Shown here: positions 8,213 to 16,993 of the stretch, in pieces
Layout: each line of letters starts with the position of its first letter
Position numbering within the stretch: position 1 is the first letter of the stretch
Assembly: GCA_964511945.1 (NCBI GenBank)
Contig: CAZEHO010000008.1
Coordinates: 35,618 to 99,617 of the forward strand
From: CAZEHO01 sp964511945
Lineage (GTDB): Bacteria; Actinomycetota; Acidimicrobiia; Spongiisociales; UBA11373
DNA length: 64,000 nt
Reading direction: 5' to 3'
Translations under genes and position numbers: made by a program
Notes under the pieces: generated by a model
What the model saw: only the letters and a program-made list of their open reading frames with translations
What the model was told of the DNA's origin: nothing
Databases searched by the model: none

Positions 8213-8407
8213 CTAGCGGACCTCGGACGCCCGAGCCCAGCAGGTCACGCAAAGGTATCCGGCGTCGTGATGAATGCCGTCGCGACCGGCGGTGCCGGCG
8301 CAACCGCTGCACCTGCTGGTGAGGAAATCCTCTGCGATCCGCACGAAGGGACCGTCACCCGAGAAGAGGTCGCGGATGAGGAGGCCGGGGCGGGTTCCGT
8401 TGCTCAT
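8213..8407 (-). CDS. Small zinc-ribbon-like protein
   Basis: 64 residues, unrecognised. It carries two CxxC pairs, RCSGC (33-36) and LCVTCW (53-56), separated by 16 residues that include two His, a typical zinc-ribbon spacing. The start at 8407 has a TAGCCT box 9 nt upstream on its strand (8417-8422), matching the leaderless pattern of other genes here. It sits just downstream of the sulfotransferase on the same strand. It may be real but is short; an overlapping plus-strand frame (8138-8479) looks random. Confidence 0.5.
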   Translation of the reverse strand: MSNGTRPGLLIRDLFSGDGPFVRIAEDFLTSRCSGCAGTAGRDGIHHDAGYLCVTCWARASEVR

Positions 8408-8451
8408 GAGCGGAGGAGGCTATCGCGAACGCGGCAGTTGTACCGGCAGTG

Positions 8452-9165
8452 CTACCCGGCCTCGAAGAACATGTCGTAGTACGGGGTGCCCTCGTATCGA
8501 GCGATGAGTTCGTCGAAGTTCAGCACGACCTCGCGCAGGTCATCCGGAGTCAGCTTGCCGACACCCGACTCCAGCCCGGGCATCGGTTCGACCCCGACCG
8601 CCTCGAAGAACTCCGCTGTCACCTCATTGGGGTGGTACCGGAGGTGCTGGTAGTCGACCTCAAAGGGTTCGATCCCAACCCGATCGAGGGCATCCTCCAT
8701 CTCCTGCTCGCGGTACCCCAGACTGCGGAGACGCCCCGCGAAGTCCTCGATATCGATCGCAGCCGGAGGGGGCCGTTCCATCCCCGTCCAGAGGTTCACC
8801 TTCCCGGAGACCTCCCGGAGCTGCCGGCCTCTCAGGACGGAAACGATGCGGCGCACGAGGTTGGGCCGCCGCATCACGAAGAACACCGGGTCGTACTCCT
8901 GCATGGTGCCGAGCAGAGCATCAGGCTCGTGGAAGTGCCAGATACGGTCCTTGAAGCCGATCGCGGCGTCCGGATGCGATTCCCGCCGGCTCTCGAAATA
9001 GTCACGCACCGCTTCGACCTGCGCCTCGTGGGTTTCCCCTCGTTGCAGCGTTTCCATCCGGCCGATCACCTGCGGATGCTGGCGAACGAGATCGACGAAG
9101 TGGGTGCTCCCGGACCGGCTCTCCATGAGAACGACGAAGTACCGTCCGGTGGACTCGGTGCTCAT
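8452..9165 (-). CDS. Sulfotransferase family protein (Stf0-like)
   Basis: 237 residues. The N-terminal strand and loop FVVLMESRSGSTHF (about 10-23) is the 5'-phosphosulfate-binding loop of sulfotransferases. MRRPNLVRRIVS further on corresponds to the 3'-phosphate-binding segment. The family moves sulfate from PAPS to a sugar, lipid or other hydroxyl; the acceptor is unknown. The start at 9165 has TATACT 8 nt upstream and no ribosome-binding site. No sulfate-activation genes are nearby. Confidence 0.8.
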   Translation of the reverse strand: MSTESTGRYFVVLMESRSGSTHFVDLVRQHPQVIGRMETLQRGETHEAQVEAVRDYFESRRESHPDAAIGFKDRIWHFHEPDALLGTMQEYDPVFFVMRRPNLVRRIVSVLRGRQLREVSGKVNLWTGMERPPPAAIDIEDFAGRLRSLGYREQEMEDALDRVGIEPFEVDYQHLRYHPNEVTAEFFEAVGVEPMPGLESGVGKLTPDDLREVVLNFDELIARYEGTPYYDMFFEAG

Positions 9166-9173
9166 TCGCGGGG

Positions 9174-9179
9174 AGTATA
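9174..9179 (-). promoter_or_regulatory. Leaderless-type -10 box of sulfotransferase gene
   Basis: TATACT on the minus strand, 8 nt before the ATG at 9165. Confidence 0.6.
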
Positions 9180-9239
9180 TGCCGGGCCCCCGAAGCCACC
9201 CCGGGGCACCAGAACGCCAGATTCGCCCAGGAGGAATCA

Positions 9240-9635
9240 GTGTCCGTACCCCTGCCGGAAGCGGCCAAGCGAGTAATCGACGACCGCACTTTTGCCCACC
9301 TCGCCACCATCGACGGCAATGGGTGGCCCCATGTCACCGCGATGTGGATCGACCGCGATAACGACCTGATCGTCTTCAACACACTCGAGGGAAGGGCGAA
9401 GTGGCGCCACATACAGGAGGACCCCAGGGTGGCGATCTCGCTGAGCCCACCCGGCGACGACTACCTGAATCTCCTGATCAAGGGCAAGGTCATCGAGATG
9501 CGGACCAGCGACGGCAAGGCGGTGATCGACCGCCTGTCGCGCAAGTACCGGGGACGCGATTACGACTGGCTGAAGCCCGGCGATGTGCGGGTCACCGTCA
9601 TCGTCGAGCCGATCTCGGTGGCCGAGAACCCGTAG
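9240..9635 (+). CDS. PPOX-class, probably F420-dependent, oxidoreductase
   Basis: 131 residues, single split beta-barrel. ATIDGNGWPHVTAMWI and FNTLEGRAKWRHIQEDPRVAIS are the usual cofactor-binding strands of the F420-using branch of the pyridoxamine-5'-phosphate-oxidase-like family (actinomycete PPOX proteins). It likely reduces an unknown small molecule in the cytoplasm. The GTG at 9240 is set by AGGAGGA 6 bp upstream. Cofactor choice (F420 or FMN) is inferred from family resemblance. Confidence 0.85.
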   Translation: MSVPLPEAAKRVIDDRTFAHLATIDGNGWPHVTAMWIDRDNDLIVFNTLEGRAKWRHIQEDPRVAISLSPPGDDYLNLLIKGKVIEMRTSDGKAVIDRLSRKYRGRDYDWLKPGDVRVTVIVEPISVAENP

Positions 9636-9710
9636 TTCGGATCGCCCGGGCACCGGACTGCAGTTCCGTTCCCCCGGTACCCTGCGAGGGTCCGCCGATC
9701 TGAGGTCTCG

Positions 9711-10379
9711 ATGCACATCCCCGACGGATTCATCAACGTCCCGACCTCCGCCGGCTTTGGCGCCGCAGCGGCCGGCGGCCTCTGGTTCAGCCTGCGACGC
9801 ACCGCAGCCATCCTCGACGACCGCAGGATCCCTCTCGCAGGACTCGCCGCCGCCTTCATCTTCGCGGCGCAGATGATCAACTTCCCGGTGGCTTCCGGCA
9901 CCAGTGGCCACCTGATCGGGGCCGTGCTGGCCACCGTGCTGCTGGGGCCGTGGCTCGGGTCGGTGGTACTCACCGTCGTCCTCGTGGTCCAGGGGATCTT
10001 CTTTGCCGATGGGGGCCTGAGCGCAATCGGACTCAACGTCTTCAACATGGCGCTGATTGCCACGTTCCTCGGCTACGGGATGTTCGCCCTGTTCCTTCGG
10101 GTGCTCCCGCCGCGCATGGGATCGGTGGTTGTCGGCGCCGGGATTGCCGCCGGCCTCTCCGTGCTGCTCGCAGCGGCGGGTTTCTCGCTGCAGTACTGGA
10201 TCGGCGGGGAGGGTGGAGTCGACGCCGGCAGGGTGACGGCGGCAATGCTCGGGGTGCACTCCCTCATCGGCATCGGTGAGGGGATCATCACCGCATTCGT
10301 CGTCGGTGCGGTCGTTCGGGTGCGCCCGGACCTCGTTGCCGGCACGGCCAGGCCAAGTACGGAGCCGGTCGATGGATAG
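9711..10379 (+). CDS. cbiM: Cobalt/nickel ECF transporter substrate-specificity protein CbiM
   Basis: 222 residues with several membrane helices. It begins MHIPDGFIN, the invariant metal-binding N-terminus of CbiM/NikM, in which the free amino end and His2 bind Co2+ or Ni2+, so the start at 9711 is certain. First gene of a four-gene transport operon; its stop overlaps the next start. Cobalt versus nickel cannot be read from sequence, but a NiFe hydrogenase is encoded about 30 kb away. No cobalamin riboswitch fits in the 75 bp upstream. Confidence 0.93.
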   Translation: MHIPDGFINVPTSAGFGAAAAGGLWFSLRRTAAILDDRRIPLAGLAAAFIFAAQMINFPVASGTSGHLIGAVLATVLLGPWLGSVVLTVVLVVQGIFFADGGLSAIGLNVFNMALIATFLGYGMFALFLRVLPPRMGSVVVGAGIAAGLSVLLAAAGFSLQYWIGGEGGVDAGRVTAAMLGVHSLIGIGEGIITAFVVGAVVRVRPDLVAGTARPSTEPVDG

Positions 10380-10689
10380 GCGCTTAGGTTGGTTCATCGC
10401 CATCGGCCTGCTCCTGGCACTGCTGACCGCCGGATTCGTCAGCAGATTTGCCTCATCGGAACCCGATGGACTCGAGCGAGTGGCCATCGATGAAGGCTTT
10501 GCGGATTCCGCCACCGACCACCCGCTCGACGATTCACCCCTGGCGGACTACGCCGTCGAAGGCTTCGAGGACGGCGACGCCAGCACCGGTCTTGCAGGCG
10601 CTATTGGTGTCGTCATCACCGCAACGGCGGTCACGGTGATGCTGTGGGGCATCCGGAAGTTCACCGTGGGCCGCCGGCAACCGGATTGA
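10372..10689 (+). CDS. PDGLE-domain (CbiN-like) component of the Co/Ni transporter
   Basis: 105 residues: an N-terminal membrane helix (about 4-20), an external loop with the EPDGLERVA motif that names the PDGLE family, and a C-terminal helix (about 75-95). It replaces CbiN as the small partner of CbiM in many ECF metal importers. The ATG at 10372 overlaps the cbiM stop by 8 bp, so the two are probably translationally coupled. Confidence 0.88.
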   Translation: MDRRLGWFIAIGLLLALLTAGFVSRFASSEPDGLERVAIDEGFADSATDHPLDDSPLADYAVEGFEDGDASTGLAGAIGVVITATAVTVMLWGIRKFTVGRRQPD

Positions 10690-10696
10690 ACATGTC

Positions 10697-11461
10697 ATGA
10701 GCGGCGGACACGTCCACGCCCTGTACCACCATGCGTCGAGCCCGCTCCACCGGCTCCGGCCCGAGGTGAAGCTCCTCGCCTGTCTCCTGTTCGTCGCGGC
10801 GGTGGTGGCCACTCCGCGCGAAGCGATGTGGGCGTTCGGCGGGCATGCACTGCTCGTGATCGCCGCCGGCGCCGCCGGCCGGCTTCCTCCGGGTTTCATC
10901 GCCCGCCGGATGCTGATCGAGATCCCGTTCCTGCTGTTTGCGATCGCACTTCCGTTCTTTGGGCGGGGAGAAAGGATCGACGTCTGGTTCCTATCGCTCT
11001 CCCGCGAAGGACTGTGGGGCGCATGGAATGTGATCGCCAAGGCCACGCTCGGGGCGGCGGCGGCCATCGTCCTCTCGGGCACGACACAGGTGCCGGAGTT
11101 GCTGCGAGGGTTTGAGCGGCTCCGAATGCCCCGGGTGATCGTGTCGATCATGGGGTTCATGGTCCGTTACCTCGATGTGGTGATCGGCGAGTTGCAGCGG
11201 ATGCGAGTCGCCCTCCGCAGCCGCGGATACGCACCGCGCTGGATCGGCGAGTCGCGGGCACTGGCCGCCACGGCCGGAACCCTATTCGTCCGCTCCTACG
11301 AGCGCGGTGAGCGGGTGTACCTGGCGATGCTGTCCCGCGGTTTCACCGGATCGCTTCCGGACCTCGGCGCGGGCGGAGCGCCGGCGGCGCAGTGGCTGGG
11401 TTCGGTCGCCGTCGGTGTGGTTGCAGCTGCACTGGCCGCCGCTGGTTGGGCGCTGCGATGA
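10697..11461 (+). CDS. cbiQ: ECF transporter transmembrane (T) component CbiQ
   Basis: 254 residues with 4-5 membrane helices. The two cytoplasmic coupling motifs are present: ALRSRG and, further on, MLSRG (Ala/Ser-Arg-Gly type), which contact the ATPase. It lies 7 bp after the PDGLE gene and overlaps cbiO by 4 bp (ATGA). The long N-terminal lead MSGGHVHALYHH is His-rich. Confidence 0.92.
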   Translation: MSGGHVHALYHHASSPLHRLRPEVKLLACLLFVAAVVATPREAMWAFGGHALLVIAAGAAGRLPPGFIARRMLIEIPFLLFAIALPFFGRGERIDVWFLSLSREGLWGAWNVIAKATLGAAAAIVLSGTTQVPELLRGFERLRMPRVIVSIMGFMVRYLDVVIGELQRMRVALRSRGYAPRWIGESRALAATAGTLFVRSYERGERVYLAMLSRGFTGSLPDLGAGGAPAAQWLGSVAVGVVAAALAAAGWALR

Positions 11462-12213
11462 GCGTTCCCACCGTCGAGATGCGGGGAGTCGGGTTCTCCT
11501 ACCCCGACGGGCTCCAAGCCCTCGATGGGGTCGACCTCCACGTCCACCCCGGGGAACGGGTAGCCCTCCTCGGGCCGAACGGCGCCGGCAAGACCACCCT
11601 GGTGCTCCACCTCAACGGCATCCTGACCCCGGAACGCGGATCGGTGGCCATCGGCGGGCTCCCGGTGGCTTCGGAACACCTCCTCGAGGTCCGGCGCCGG
11701 GTGGGCATCGTGTTCCAGGACCCCGATGACCAACTGTTCATGCCGACCGTTCGCGACGACGTTGCGTTCGGTCCGGCCAATCTGGGGTTGCGCGGCGACG
11801 ATCTGGACCGCCGGGTCGACGAGGCACTGGGTGCGGTGGGCATGGCCGATCGGGCGAACCGGGCACCTCATCATCTGTCGTTCGGCGAGCGCCGGCTGGT
11901 CGCCATCGCCACCGTCCTGGCGATGGAACCGGAGATCCTGGTGCTCGACGAGCCCTCGGCCAACCTCGATCCGGCGGGCCGGCGCGAACTGGCCGATGTC
12001 CTCCGCCGGCTCGAGATCACCATGTTGATGGTGACTCACGACCTGCCCTACGCGCTGCAACTCTGCTCTCGCGCAGTGGTGATGAACCGGGGAACGATCA
12101 CCACCGACGGACCGATCCGGTCGGTACTGCGGGATCGCGACCTCATGGCGGCGAATCGGTTGGAGCTGCCCTTCGGTTTCGACCGCGATCTGCTGCTCGG
12201 CGATCACGAATAG
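11458..12213 (+). CDS. cbiO: ECF transporter ATPase CbiO
   Basis: 251 residues. Walker A GPNGAGKTT (39-47), Q-loop VFQDPDDQLF, signature LSFGE (140-144, the usual LSGGE with Phe) and Walker B LVLDEPSANLD (161-171). It powers the CbiM-PDGLE-CbiQ importer. The ATG at 11458 overlaps the cbiQ stop; an upstream in-frame extension inside cbiQ is not used. Confidence 0.93.
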   Translation: MSVPTVEMRGVGFSYPDGLQALDGVDLHVHPGERVALLGPNGAGKTTLVLHLNGILTPERGSVAIGGLPVASEHLLEVRRRVGIVFQDPDDQLFMPTVRDDVAFGPANLGLRGDDLDRRVDEALGAVGMADRANRAPHHLSFGERRLVAIATVLAMEPEILVLDEPSANLDPAGRRELADVLRRLEITMLMVTHDLPYALQLCSRAVVMNRGTITTDGPIRSVLRDRDLMAANRLELPFGFDRDLLLGDHE

Positions 12214-12284
12214 CCCCTCGAGGAGGCCTTGCGGCGGGGCTCACCGGCCTCAAGAAGGTGGTCCGGCCTGCCGACGATCTGTGC

Positions 12285-13508
12285 ATGACACTGGCTGCAA
12301 ACGCGCCGCCCTCGGTCGTCGCGCCCCGCGATGGGCCGCGCCGCGTGCTCTTCGTCGACGCCGAGCCCGACCGCCTGGAAGAGGCGCAGCGGTCGCTCAG
12401 TGCCGTCGGTGGCGACTGGGATGCCAGGTATCTCGTCGGAGGCTCCGCCGCCTTGACCGCCCTCGACGACGAGCCCGTCGACATTCTGGTGACGGCGCTG
12501 CACATGCCGGAGGTCGACGGCACCGAACTCCTCCAGGCTGCCCGCCGTAGCCACCCGGAGACCGTCCGCATCGTGGTCGCCGGCAAGACGGATCAGCAGG
12601 CGAGCTTGAAACTCACCGGCATCGCCCACCACTTCCTCACCCGGCCCTACCCGCCGCAGCAGCTTCTCGATGTGATCGATCGGGCAGTGGTCCTTCGCGA
12701 GCGCCTGCGCAGTCCGGCACTGATCGAACTGGTCTCCGGAATGCGAACGCTTCCGTCGATGCCGGCGCTGCATTCCAAAGTCGTCTCGCTCGTCATGTCC
12801 CCCAACTCGTCACTCGCCCAGATCGGCGACGTCATCGCCCGCGATCCCGGCATGAGCGCAGAGGTGCTGCAGCTAGTGAACTCGGCCTTCTTCGGGCTGC
12901 GGCGCCGGATCACCGACCCTTCCCAGGCCGTCACCCTGCTCGGGATCAACACGGTGATCGCATTGGTCCTGGGCGTACACATCTTCTCGCAGATGCAGGC
13001 ACCGAAAGGGCGTCACGAGGAGATGGATGCGCTCTACCGCCACGCCCTGGTCGCAGCCTCTGCCAGCCGTGAGATCGCACACGCCGAAGGGCAGAACCGG
13101 GATTCGGTGAGCGACTTCTACCTCGCCGGCATGCTCCACGACGCCGGGCGTCTCGTGCTGGCAACGAACTACCTGGACGAGTACGCCGCCACCCTCGAGT
13201 CGGCCGATCCACTGCTGGCGGAGGTCGAACGTTTCGGAGCGAGTCATCAGGATGTCGGCGCATACCTGCTCGGCCTGTGGGGACTCCCCGACCCGATCGT
13301 CGAAGCCGCCGCGTTCCATCATCATCCGGCATTCGCGCCGGGGCGGGAGTTCACCCCTCTCGCCGTGATCCACGCGGTATCGGCACTGATGGAAGCGCCG
13401 GAGGATGAGCGGCCGCATCTCGACAGCGCGTACCTGAACGAAGTCGGGGTCGGCACGCACATCGACGGGTGGATCGGAGCCGTCGAGTCCGCCCAGCACA
13501 GCCGGTAG
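12285..13508 (+). CDS. Degenerate receiver domain fused to HDOD domain
   Basis: 407 residues from ATG 12285 (a GTG at 12258 is possible). Residues 20-135 have the receiver fold, but the phosphoacceptor Asp is Ala71 (LVTALHMPEVDG), the acidic pair is D25-A26, and the conserved Lys is Arg120 (RPYPP). It should not be phosphorylated. Residues about 145-345 are an HDOD domain with GMLHDAGRL, FHHHP and the DPGMSAEVLQLVNSAFFG segment typical of the family. HDOD proteins are signalling scaffolds and mostly non-catalytic. The gene is isolated, 71 bp after cbiO. Confidence 0.85.
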   Translation: MTLAANAPPSVVAPRDGPRRVLFVDAEPDRLEEAQRSLSAVGGDWDARYLVGGSAALTALDDEPVDILVTALHMPEVDGTELLQAARRSHPETVRIVVAGKTDQQASLKLTGIAHHFLTRPYPPQQLLDVIDRAVVLRERLRSPALIELVSGMRTLPSMPALHSKVVSLVMSPNSSLAQIGDVIARDPGMSAEVLQLVNSAFFGLRRRITDPSQAVTLLGINTVIALVLGVHIFSQMQAPKGRHEEMDALYRHALVAASASREIAHAEGQNRDSVSDFYLAGMLHDAGRLVLATNYLDEYAATLESADPLLAEVERFGASHQDVGAYLLGLWGLPDPIVEAAAFHHHPAFAPGREFTPLAVIHAVSALMEAPEDERPHLDSAYLNEVGVGTHIDGWIGAVESAQHSR

Positions 13509-13521
13509 GAGCCGACGGCCC

Positions 13522-14436
13522 CTACAAGCGTCCGATCAGGTCGTCGAGCGCGGCACGGCGGGTGGCGGCAAAGGTCGCCCGAACCCGATCCCCGCACTTG
13601 AGTTGCAGTTCGACGTCCGCGTTCCCGTCGCTTCGCTCCTCGAGGAGCGTTCGCTCCACCGAGGCCCGGCGCACGTACGTCCAGGCGCCGCCGTGGCGGG
13701 TTCTCGTGCTCCTGGCCGACTCCTCATCATCACCGATGAGGATGACCTCGTCGGCGGTGAGCAGGAGCAGGTGGGCGGTCGCCGCCGGATGACGCCGCCG
13801 GGACCGCCGATTGGCATCGTCGACGATCTCCGGTTGGGCGATGGCGAACTCGACTATGTCCCCATCGCGCAGCGCCATCTCCGCGTAGTTGACGAACTTG
13901 AGACCGAGTTCTTCGGCAGCGGCCTCGGCTACCGAGGGGTCTCCGGGACCCTCGGGCGGTGTAGGGCGGATGGCATCGATCAGCGGCATGAACAGGCGGC
14001 TGGTCACGTTGTTGAATTCGATGCGGACGGCGTCGGTCCCGTTCGTGCTCTCACCTTCGAAGCCGAACCATGCGCGCAGGAGAACCTTGCCGAAGGTGAC
14101 TCGATCGATCTCCGCGATCGGAAACCGCTTCGTCTTGATCTCCTGACCTCTGGCTTCGGCCACTTCGACGGTGTCCTCGTGACGAACGACGACCGAGGCG
14201 GGGGTCCAGTTCCACAGCCCCTTCCGCTGTGCCGGAGTGAACACCGCGTACGGGTCGCTGCCGTTGCCCGGGAAGGAGATCCAATCGGTGAACGGCTCGG
14301 GAACGGGCTTGTCGGGCACGAGTACCTGTGAGAACGTCGCCCGCGCTCCGGTCATCCGACGGGGAGCCACCAACGCCCGAACGGTCGCTTTCAGGTCGCG
14401 GCGCGTTGCCGGTGAGTCCGGGGCGGTGCCTGCCAT
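13522..14436 (-). CDS. Conserved hypothetical protein
   Basis: 304 residues; I do not recognise the family. No signal peptide or membrane helix is visible, so it is probably cytoplasmic. It has alternating beta-strand-rich stretches (ASVVVRHEDTVEVAEA, LLLLTADEVILIGDD) that could be PH-like barrels, and ends with LKCGDRVRATFAATRRAALDDLIGRL. The start at 14436 is supported by TACGAT 7 nt upstream (14444-14449). It is divergent from the DUF2461 gene, with back-to-back leaderless-type promoters. Confidence 0.75.
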   Translation of the reverse strand: MAGTAPDSPATRRDLKATVRALVAPRRMTGARATFSQVLVPDKPVPEPFTDWISFPGNGSDPYAVFTPAQRKGLWNWTPASVVVRHEDTVEVAEARGQEIKTKRFPIAEIDRVTFGKVLLRAWFGFEGESTNGTDAVRIEFNNVTSRLFMPLIDAIRPTPPEGPGDPSVAEAAAEELGLKFVNYAEMALRDGDIVEFAIAQPEIVDDANRRSRRRHPAATAHLLLLTADEVILIGDDEESARSTRTRHGGAWTYVRRASVERTLLEERSDGNADVELQLKCGDRVRATFAATRRAALDDLIGRL

Positions 14437-14443
14437 GCAGGAC

Positions 14444-14449
14444 ATCGTA
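14444..14449 (-). promoter_or_regulatory. Leaderless-type -10 box
   Basis: TACGAT on the minus strand, 7 nt before the ATG at 14436. Confidence 0.5.
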
Positions 14450-14489
14450 TCGCCGCGCCGTACCCCTCCCCGAAGAAGTCGGCCATCGG

Positions 14490-14495
14490 TATGGT
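14490..14495 (+). promoter_or_regulatory. Leaderless-type -10 box of DUF2461 gene
   Basis: TATGGT, 6 nt before the ATG at 14502. It is back to back with the box at 14444. Confidence 0.5.
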
Positions 14496-14501
14496 GCAGC
14501 A

Positions 14502-15191
14502 ATGACCGCTCGCAAGCACTTCACCCCCGCAACCTTCGCATTCCTCCGGGATCTCGCCGCCAACAACGACCGGGACTGGTTCAAGGCCAACCAGGACCGC
14601 TACGAGGCGACCGTTCGCGAGCCTGCCATCGCGTTCATCGAGGACTTCGCGGCACCCCTGGAGAAGATCAGCAAGCACTTCTCCGCCGACCCCCGCAAGG
14701 TCGGTGGCTCGCTGTTCCGCATCCAGCGCGACACCAGGTTCAGCAAGGACAAGACGCCCTATAAGACGAACACCGGCGTGCAGTTCCGCCACATCGCCGG
14801 CAAGGACGCGCACGCCCCCGGGTTCTACCTCCATATCCAGCCCGGCGAGTGCTTCGCCGGGATCGGCTTGTGGCGGCCCGAAGCAAAGGTCGCCAATCAG
14901 ATCCGCGAGTCGATCGTCGAGGACACGGCCACCTGGAAGCGCGTCGCTCACGGCAAACGATTCACCGGTACGTGGTCACTGAGCGGGGACTCGCTGAAGC
15001 GCCCTCCACGTGGGTTCGACCCCGAGCACCCGATGCTCGAGGACCTGATGCGCAAGGACTTCATCGGGAGCACCCGCCTCACGCAGAAGCAGATCACATC
15101 GCAGGACTTCCTGACCGAGTACACCTCGATGTGCCGCGCCTCGGCACCGTTCATGAAGTTCCTCTGTGAGGCCGTCGGCGTCGGGTTCTAA
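14502..15191 (+). CDS. DUF2461 (TIGR02453) family protein
   Basis: 229 residues. The order of motifs is that of DUF2461: FTPATFAFLRDLAANNDRDWF, then RIQRDTRFSKDKTPYKTN, then GFYLHIQPGECFAGIGLW. The biochemical role of the family is unknown. Length is normal. The start at 14502 is chosen because the conserved N-terminus begins there and a TATGGT box precedes it. Single gene, divergent from the hypothetical at 14436. Confidence 0.88.
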   Translation: MTARKHFTPATFAFLRDLAANNDRDWFKANQDRYEATVREPAIAFIEDFAAPLEKISKHFSADPRKVGGSLFRIQRDTRFSKDKTPYKTNTGVQFRHIAGKDAHAPGFYLHIQPGECFAGIGLWRPEAKVANQIRESIVEDTATWKRVAHGKRFTGTWSLSGDSLKRPPRGFDPEHPMLEDLMRKDFIGSTRLTQKQITSQDFLTEYTSMCRASAPFMKFLCEAVGVGF

Positions 15192-15283
15192 GCGCCCGAC
15201 AGTCGATCGGCTTCGAGCCACAACTCGCCGAACCGACCTCCCTCGGGCCCGTGCCAACGACACCGACGGTACCGGCAGCCCTC

Positions 15284-16972
15284 CTAGGCGGACCTACCCA
15301 CCTCGGACGGCAGCGGGAACCAGCGGAGATGCTCGAAGTCGGTCCCGACATCCATCGTCGCCGGTTCGGCCGAACTCGCCGGCTCTCCCCGGATGATCTC
15401 CCTCGCCCGATCCAGGTACTCCGCCAGCGCCTCAGTCGGGGCGGTACTCCGGTGTGCGGGGTACTCGATTCCCGTCTCGGTGAACGACACGTCGGACAGG
15501 CTGAGCGGCGGGTCGGCCGGAGCAAATCGATGGCGCCACAGCCCGGTGGCCGGATCAAAGGTGTACTGCGGCAGCAAGCGCCACCCATCCCGGGCAACCA
15601 GATGCACCGCTTCGAGGATGAAGTCGAAGACCCGCTCGTCGACGAAGTAGTTGAAGTTCACCCGAACCCAGCCCGGTTTGATGCCCTCACACCCGCGCGA
15701 GATCTCGCGCTCGAATCGGTGAGACCTCTCGATGTCGATGCCGAGCAAGCGATGCCCGTAGGGCCCGGCACATGAACACCCGCCCCGGGATTGGATACCG
15801 AAAAGGTCGTTGAGCAGCGCTACCACGAAGTTGTGATGCAGGTACCGCTCGCCGTACCGAACCACAAAGGACACGATCGACAGCCGATCGGCATCCGGGT
15901 TGCCCAGGATCTCCAGGTTCGGGTTCTCGCTCCAGGAGGCGATGGCCCGCCGGATGAACGACTCCTCCGCCTCCCGAATCGCCTCGATTCCGACTGCCTC
16001 CTTGAGCTTGAAGACGAGACCGGTTCGGATCGCTCCGATGATGTCCGGCGTGCCTCCTTCCTCGCGATGCTCGATGTCGTCGAGGTAGCGATGCTCGAGC
16101 GGGTTCACGTAGGCGACGGTGCCTCCGCCGGGAACGACCGGGACCCGGTTGGTGAACAGTTCGCGCCTGGCGACCAGCACGCCGGGCGTCCCAGGTCCGC
16201 CGATCATCTTGTGCGGCGAGAGAAAGATGGCGTCCTTGTAGGAGAGCGGATCGTCCGGATCGACCGGCCCCATCACGATGCCGACGTATGGGGCGGCTGC
16301 GGCGAAGTCCCAGAACGACAGCGCACCGTGGCGATGCAGCAGCGACGACACCGCGGCGGTATCGGTGATGATCCCGGTCACGTTGCTGGCAGCTGAGAAG
16401 CTGCCGATGAGCAGCGGCCTGTCGGCATAGCGCGCCAACTCCTCCTCGAGATGGGTGAGGTCGACGTGGCCGTCCGCGTTCTCTCGGATCGTGACCACGC
16501 CTGCGATCGACTCCCTCCACGGCAGTTCGTTGCTGTGGTGCTCGAAGGGGCCGATGAACACGACCGGACGATCACCGGGCGGGATCTGCTCGCTCAGCGC
16601 GAATCGTTCGTCGAGGTTGGCCGGGAGCCGCAGGTTGAGCACGTTGATCATCCGGTCGATGGCCCCGGTCGAGCCACTGCCACAGAACAGCACCGCGTGC
16701 TCGTCGGTGGCGCCGACGCACCGTTGCACGATCTCCCGGGCGTCTTCCCGGAACCGGGTGGTCTGCAGACCGGTTCCCGACGACTCGGTATGGGTGTTGG
16801 CGTAGAGAGGAAGCACCGCTTCCCGAATGAAGTCCTCGATGAAGTCGAGTGACCGTCCCGACGCGGTGTAGTCGGCGTATGTCACCCGGCGGGGACCGAA
16901 GGGCCCGTCGACCACCTCATCTCGGCCGATGACCGCATCTCGGATGTGGGACAGCAGTGGGGTCGGCTCCAT
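15284..16972 (-). CDS. Class V aminotransferase / cysteine desulfurase-like PLP enzyme
   Basis: 562 residues, longer than IscS/SufS (about 400). The PLP Lys is K255 in LSPHKMIGGPGTPG. The N-terminal core has FIGPFEHHSNELPW and SFSAASNVTGI as in cysteine desulfurase-like enzymes, and a Cys-rich loop SRGGCSCAGPYGHR (C399, C401) matches where desulfurases hold their catalytic Cys. About 120 C-terminal residues form an added domain. It could be a desulfurase or lyase of uncertain substrate; no Fe-S assembly genes are adjacent. TACCAT lies 8 nt before the ATG. Confidence 0.85.
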   Translation of the reverse strand: MEPTPLLSHIRDAVIGRDEVVDGPFGPRRVTYADYTASGRSLDFIEDFIREAVLPLYANTHTESSGTGLQTTRFREDAREIVQRCVGATDEHAVLFCGSGSTGAIDRMINVLNLRLPANLDERFALSEQIPPGDRPVVFIGPFEHHSNELPWRESIAGVVTIRENADGHVDLTHLEEELARYADRPLLIGSFSAASNVTGIITDTAAVSSLLHRHGALSFWDFAAAAPYVGIVMGPVDPDDPLSYKDAIFLSPHKMIGGPGTPGVLVARRELFTNRVPVVPGGGTVAYVNPLEHRYLDDIEHREEGGTPDIIGAIRTGLVFKLKEAVGIEAIREAEESFIRRAIASWSENPNLEILGNPDADRLSIVSFVVRYGERYLHHNFVVALLNDLFGIQSRGGCSCAGPYGHRLLGIDIERSHRFEREISRGCEGIKPGWVRVNFNYFVDERVFDFILEAVHLVARDGWRLLPQYTFDPATGLWRHRFAPADPPLSLSDVSFTETGIEYPAHRSTAPTEALAEYLDRAREIIRGEPASSAEPATMDVGTDFEHLRWFPLPSEVGRSA

Positions 16973-16980
16973 GACCGGTG

Positions 16981-16986
16981 ATGGTA
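16981..16986 (-). promoter_or_regulatory. Leaderless-type -10 box of class V aminotransferase gene
   Basis: TACCAT on the minus strand, 8 nt before the ATG at 16972. It lies between that gene and the end of the upstream hydrolase. Confidence 0.5.
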
Positions 16987-16993
16987 TCCGAGC

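Noticed and set aside
9636..9710. Cobalamin riboswitch before cbiM
   Set aside because: Only 75 bp are available, with no room for the B12-box fold.
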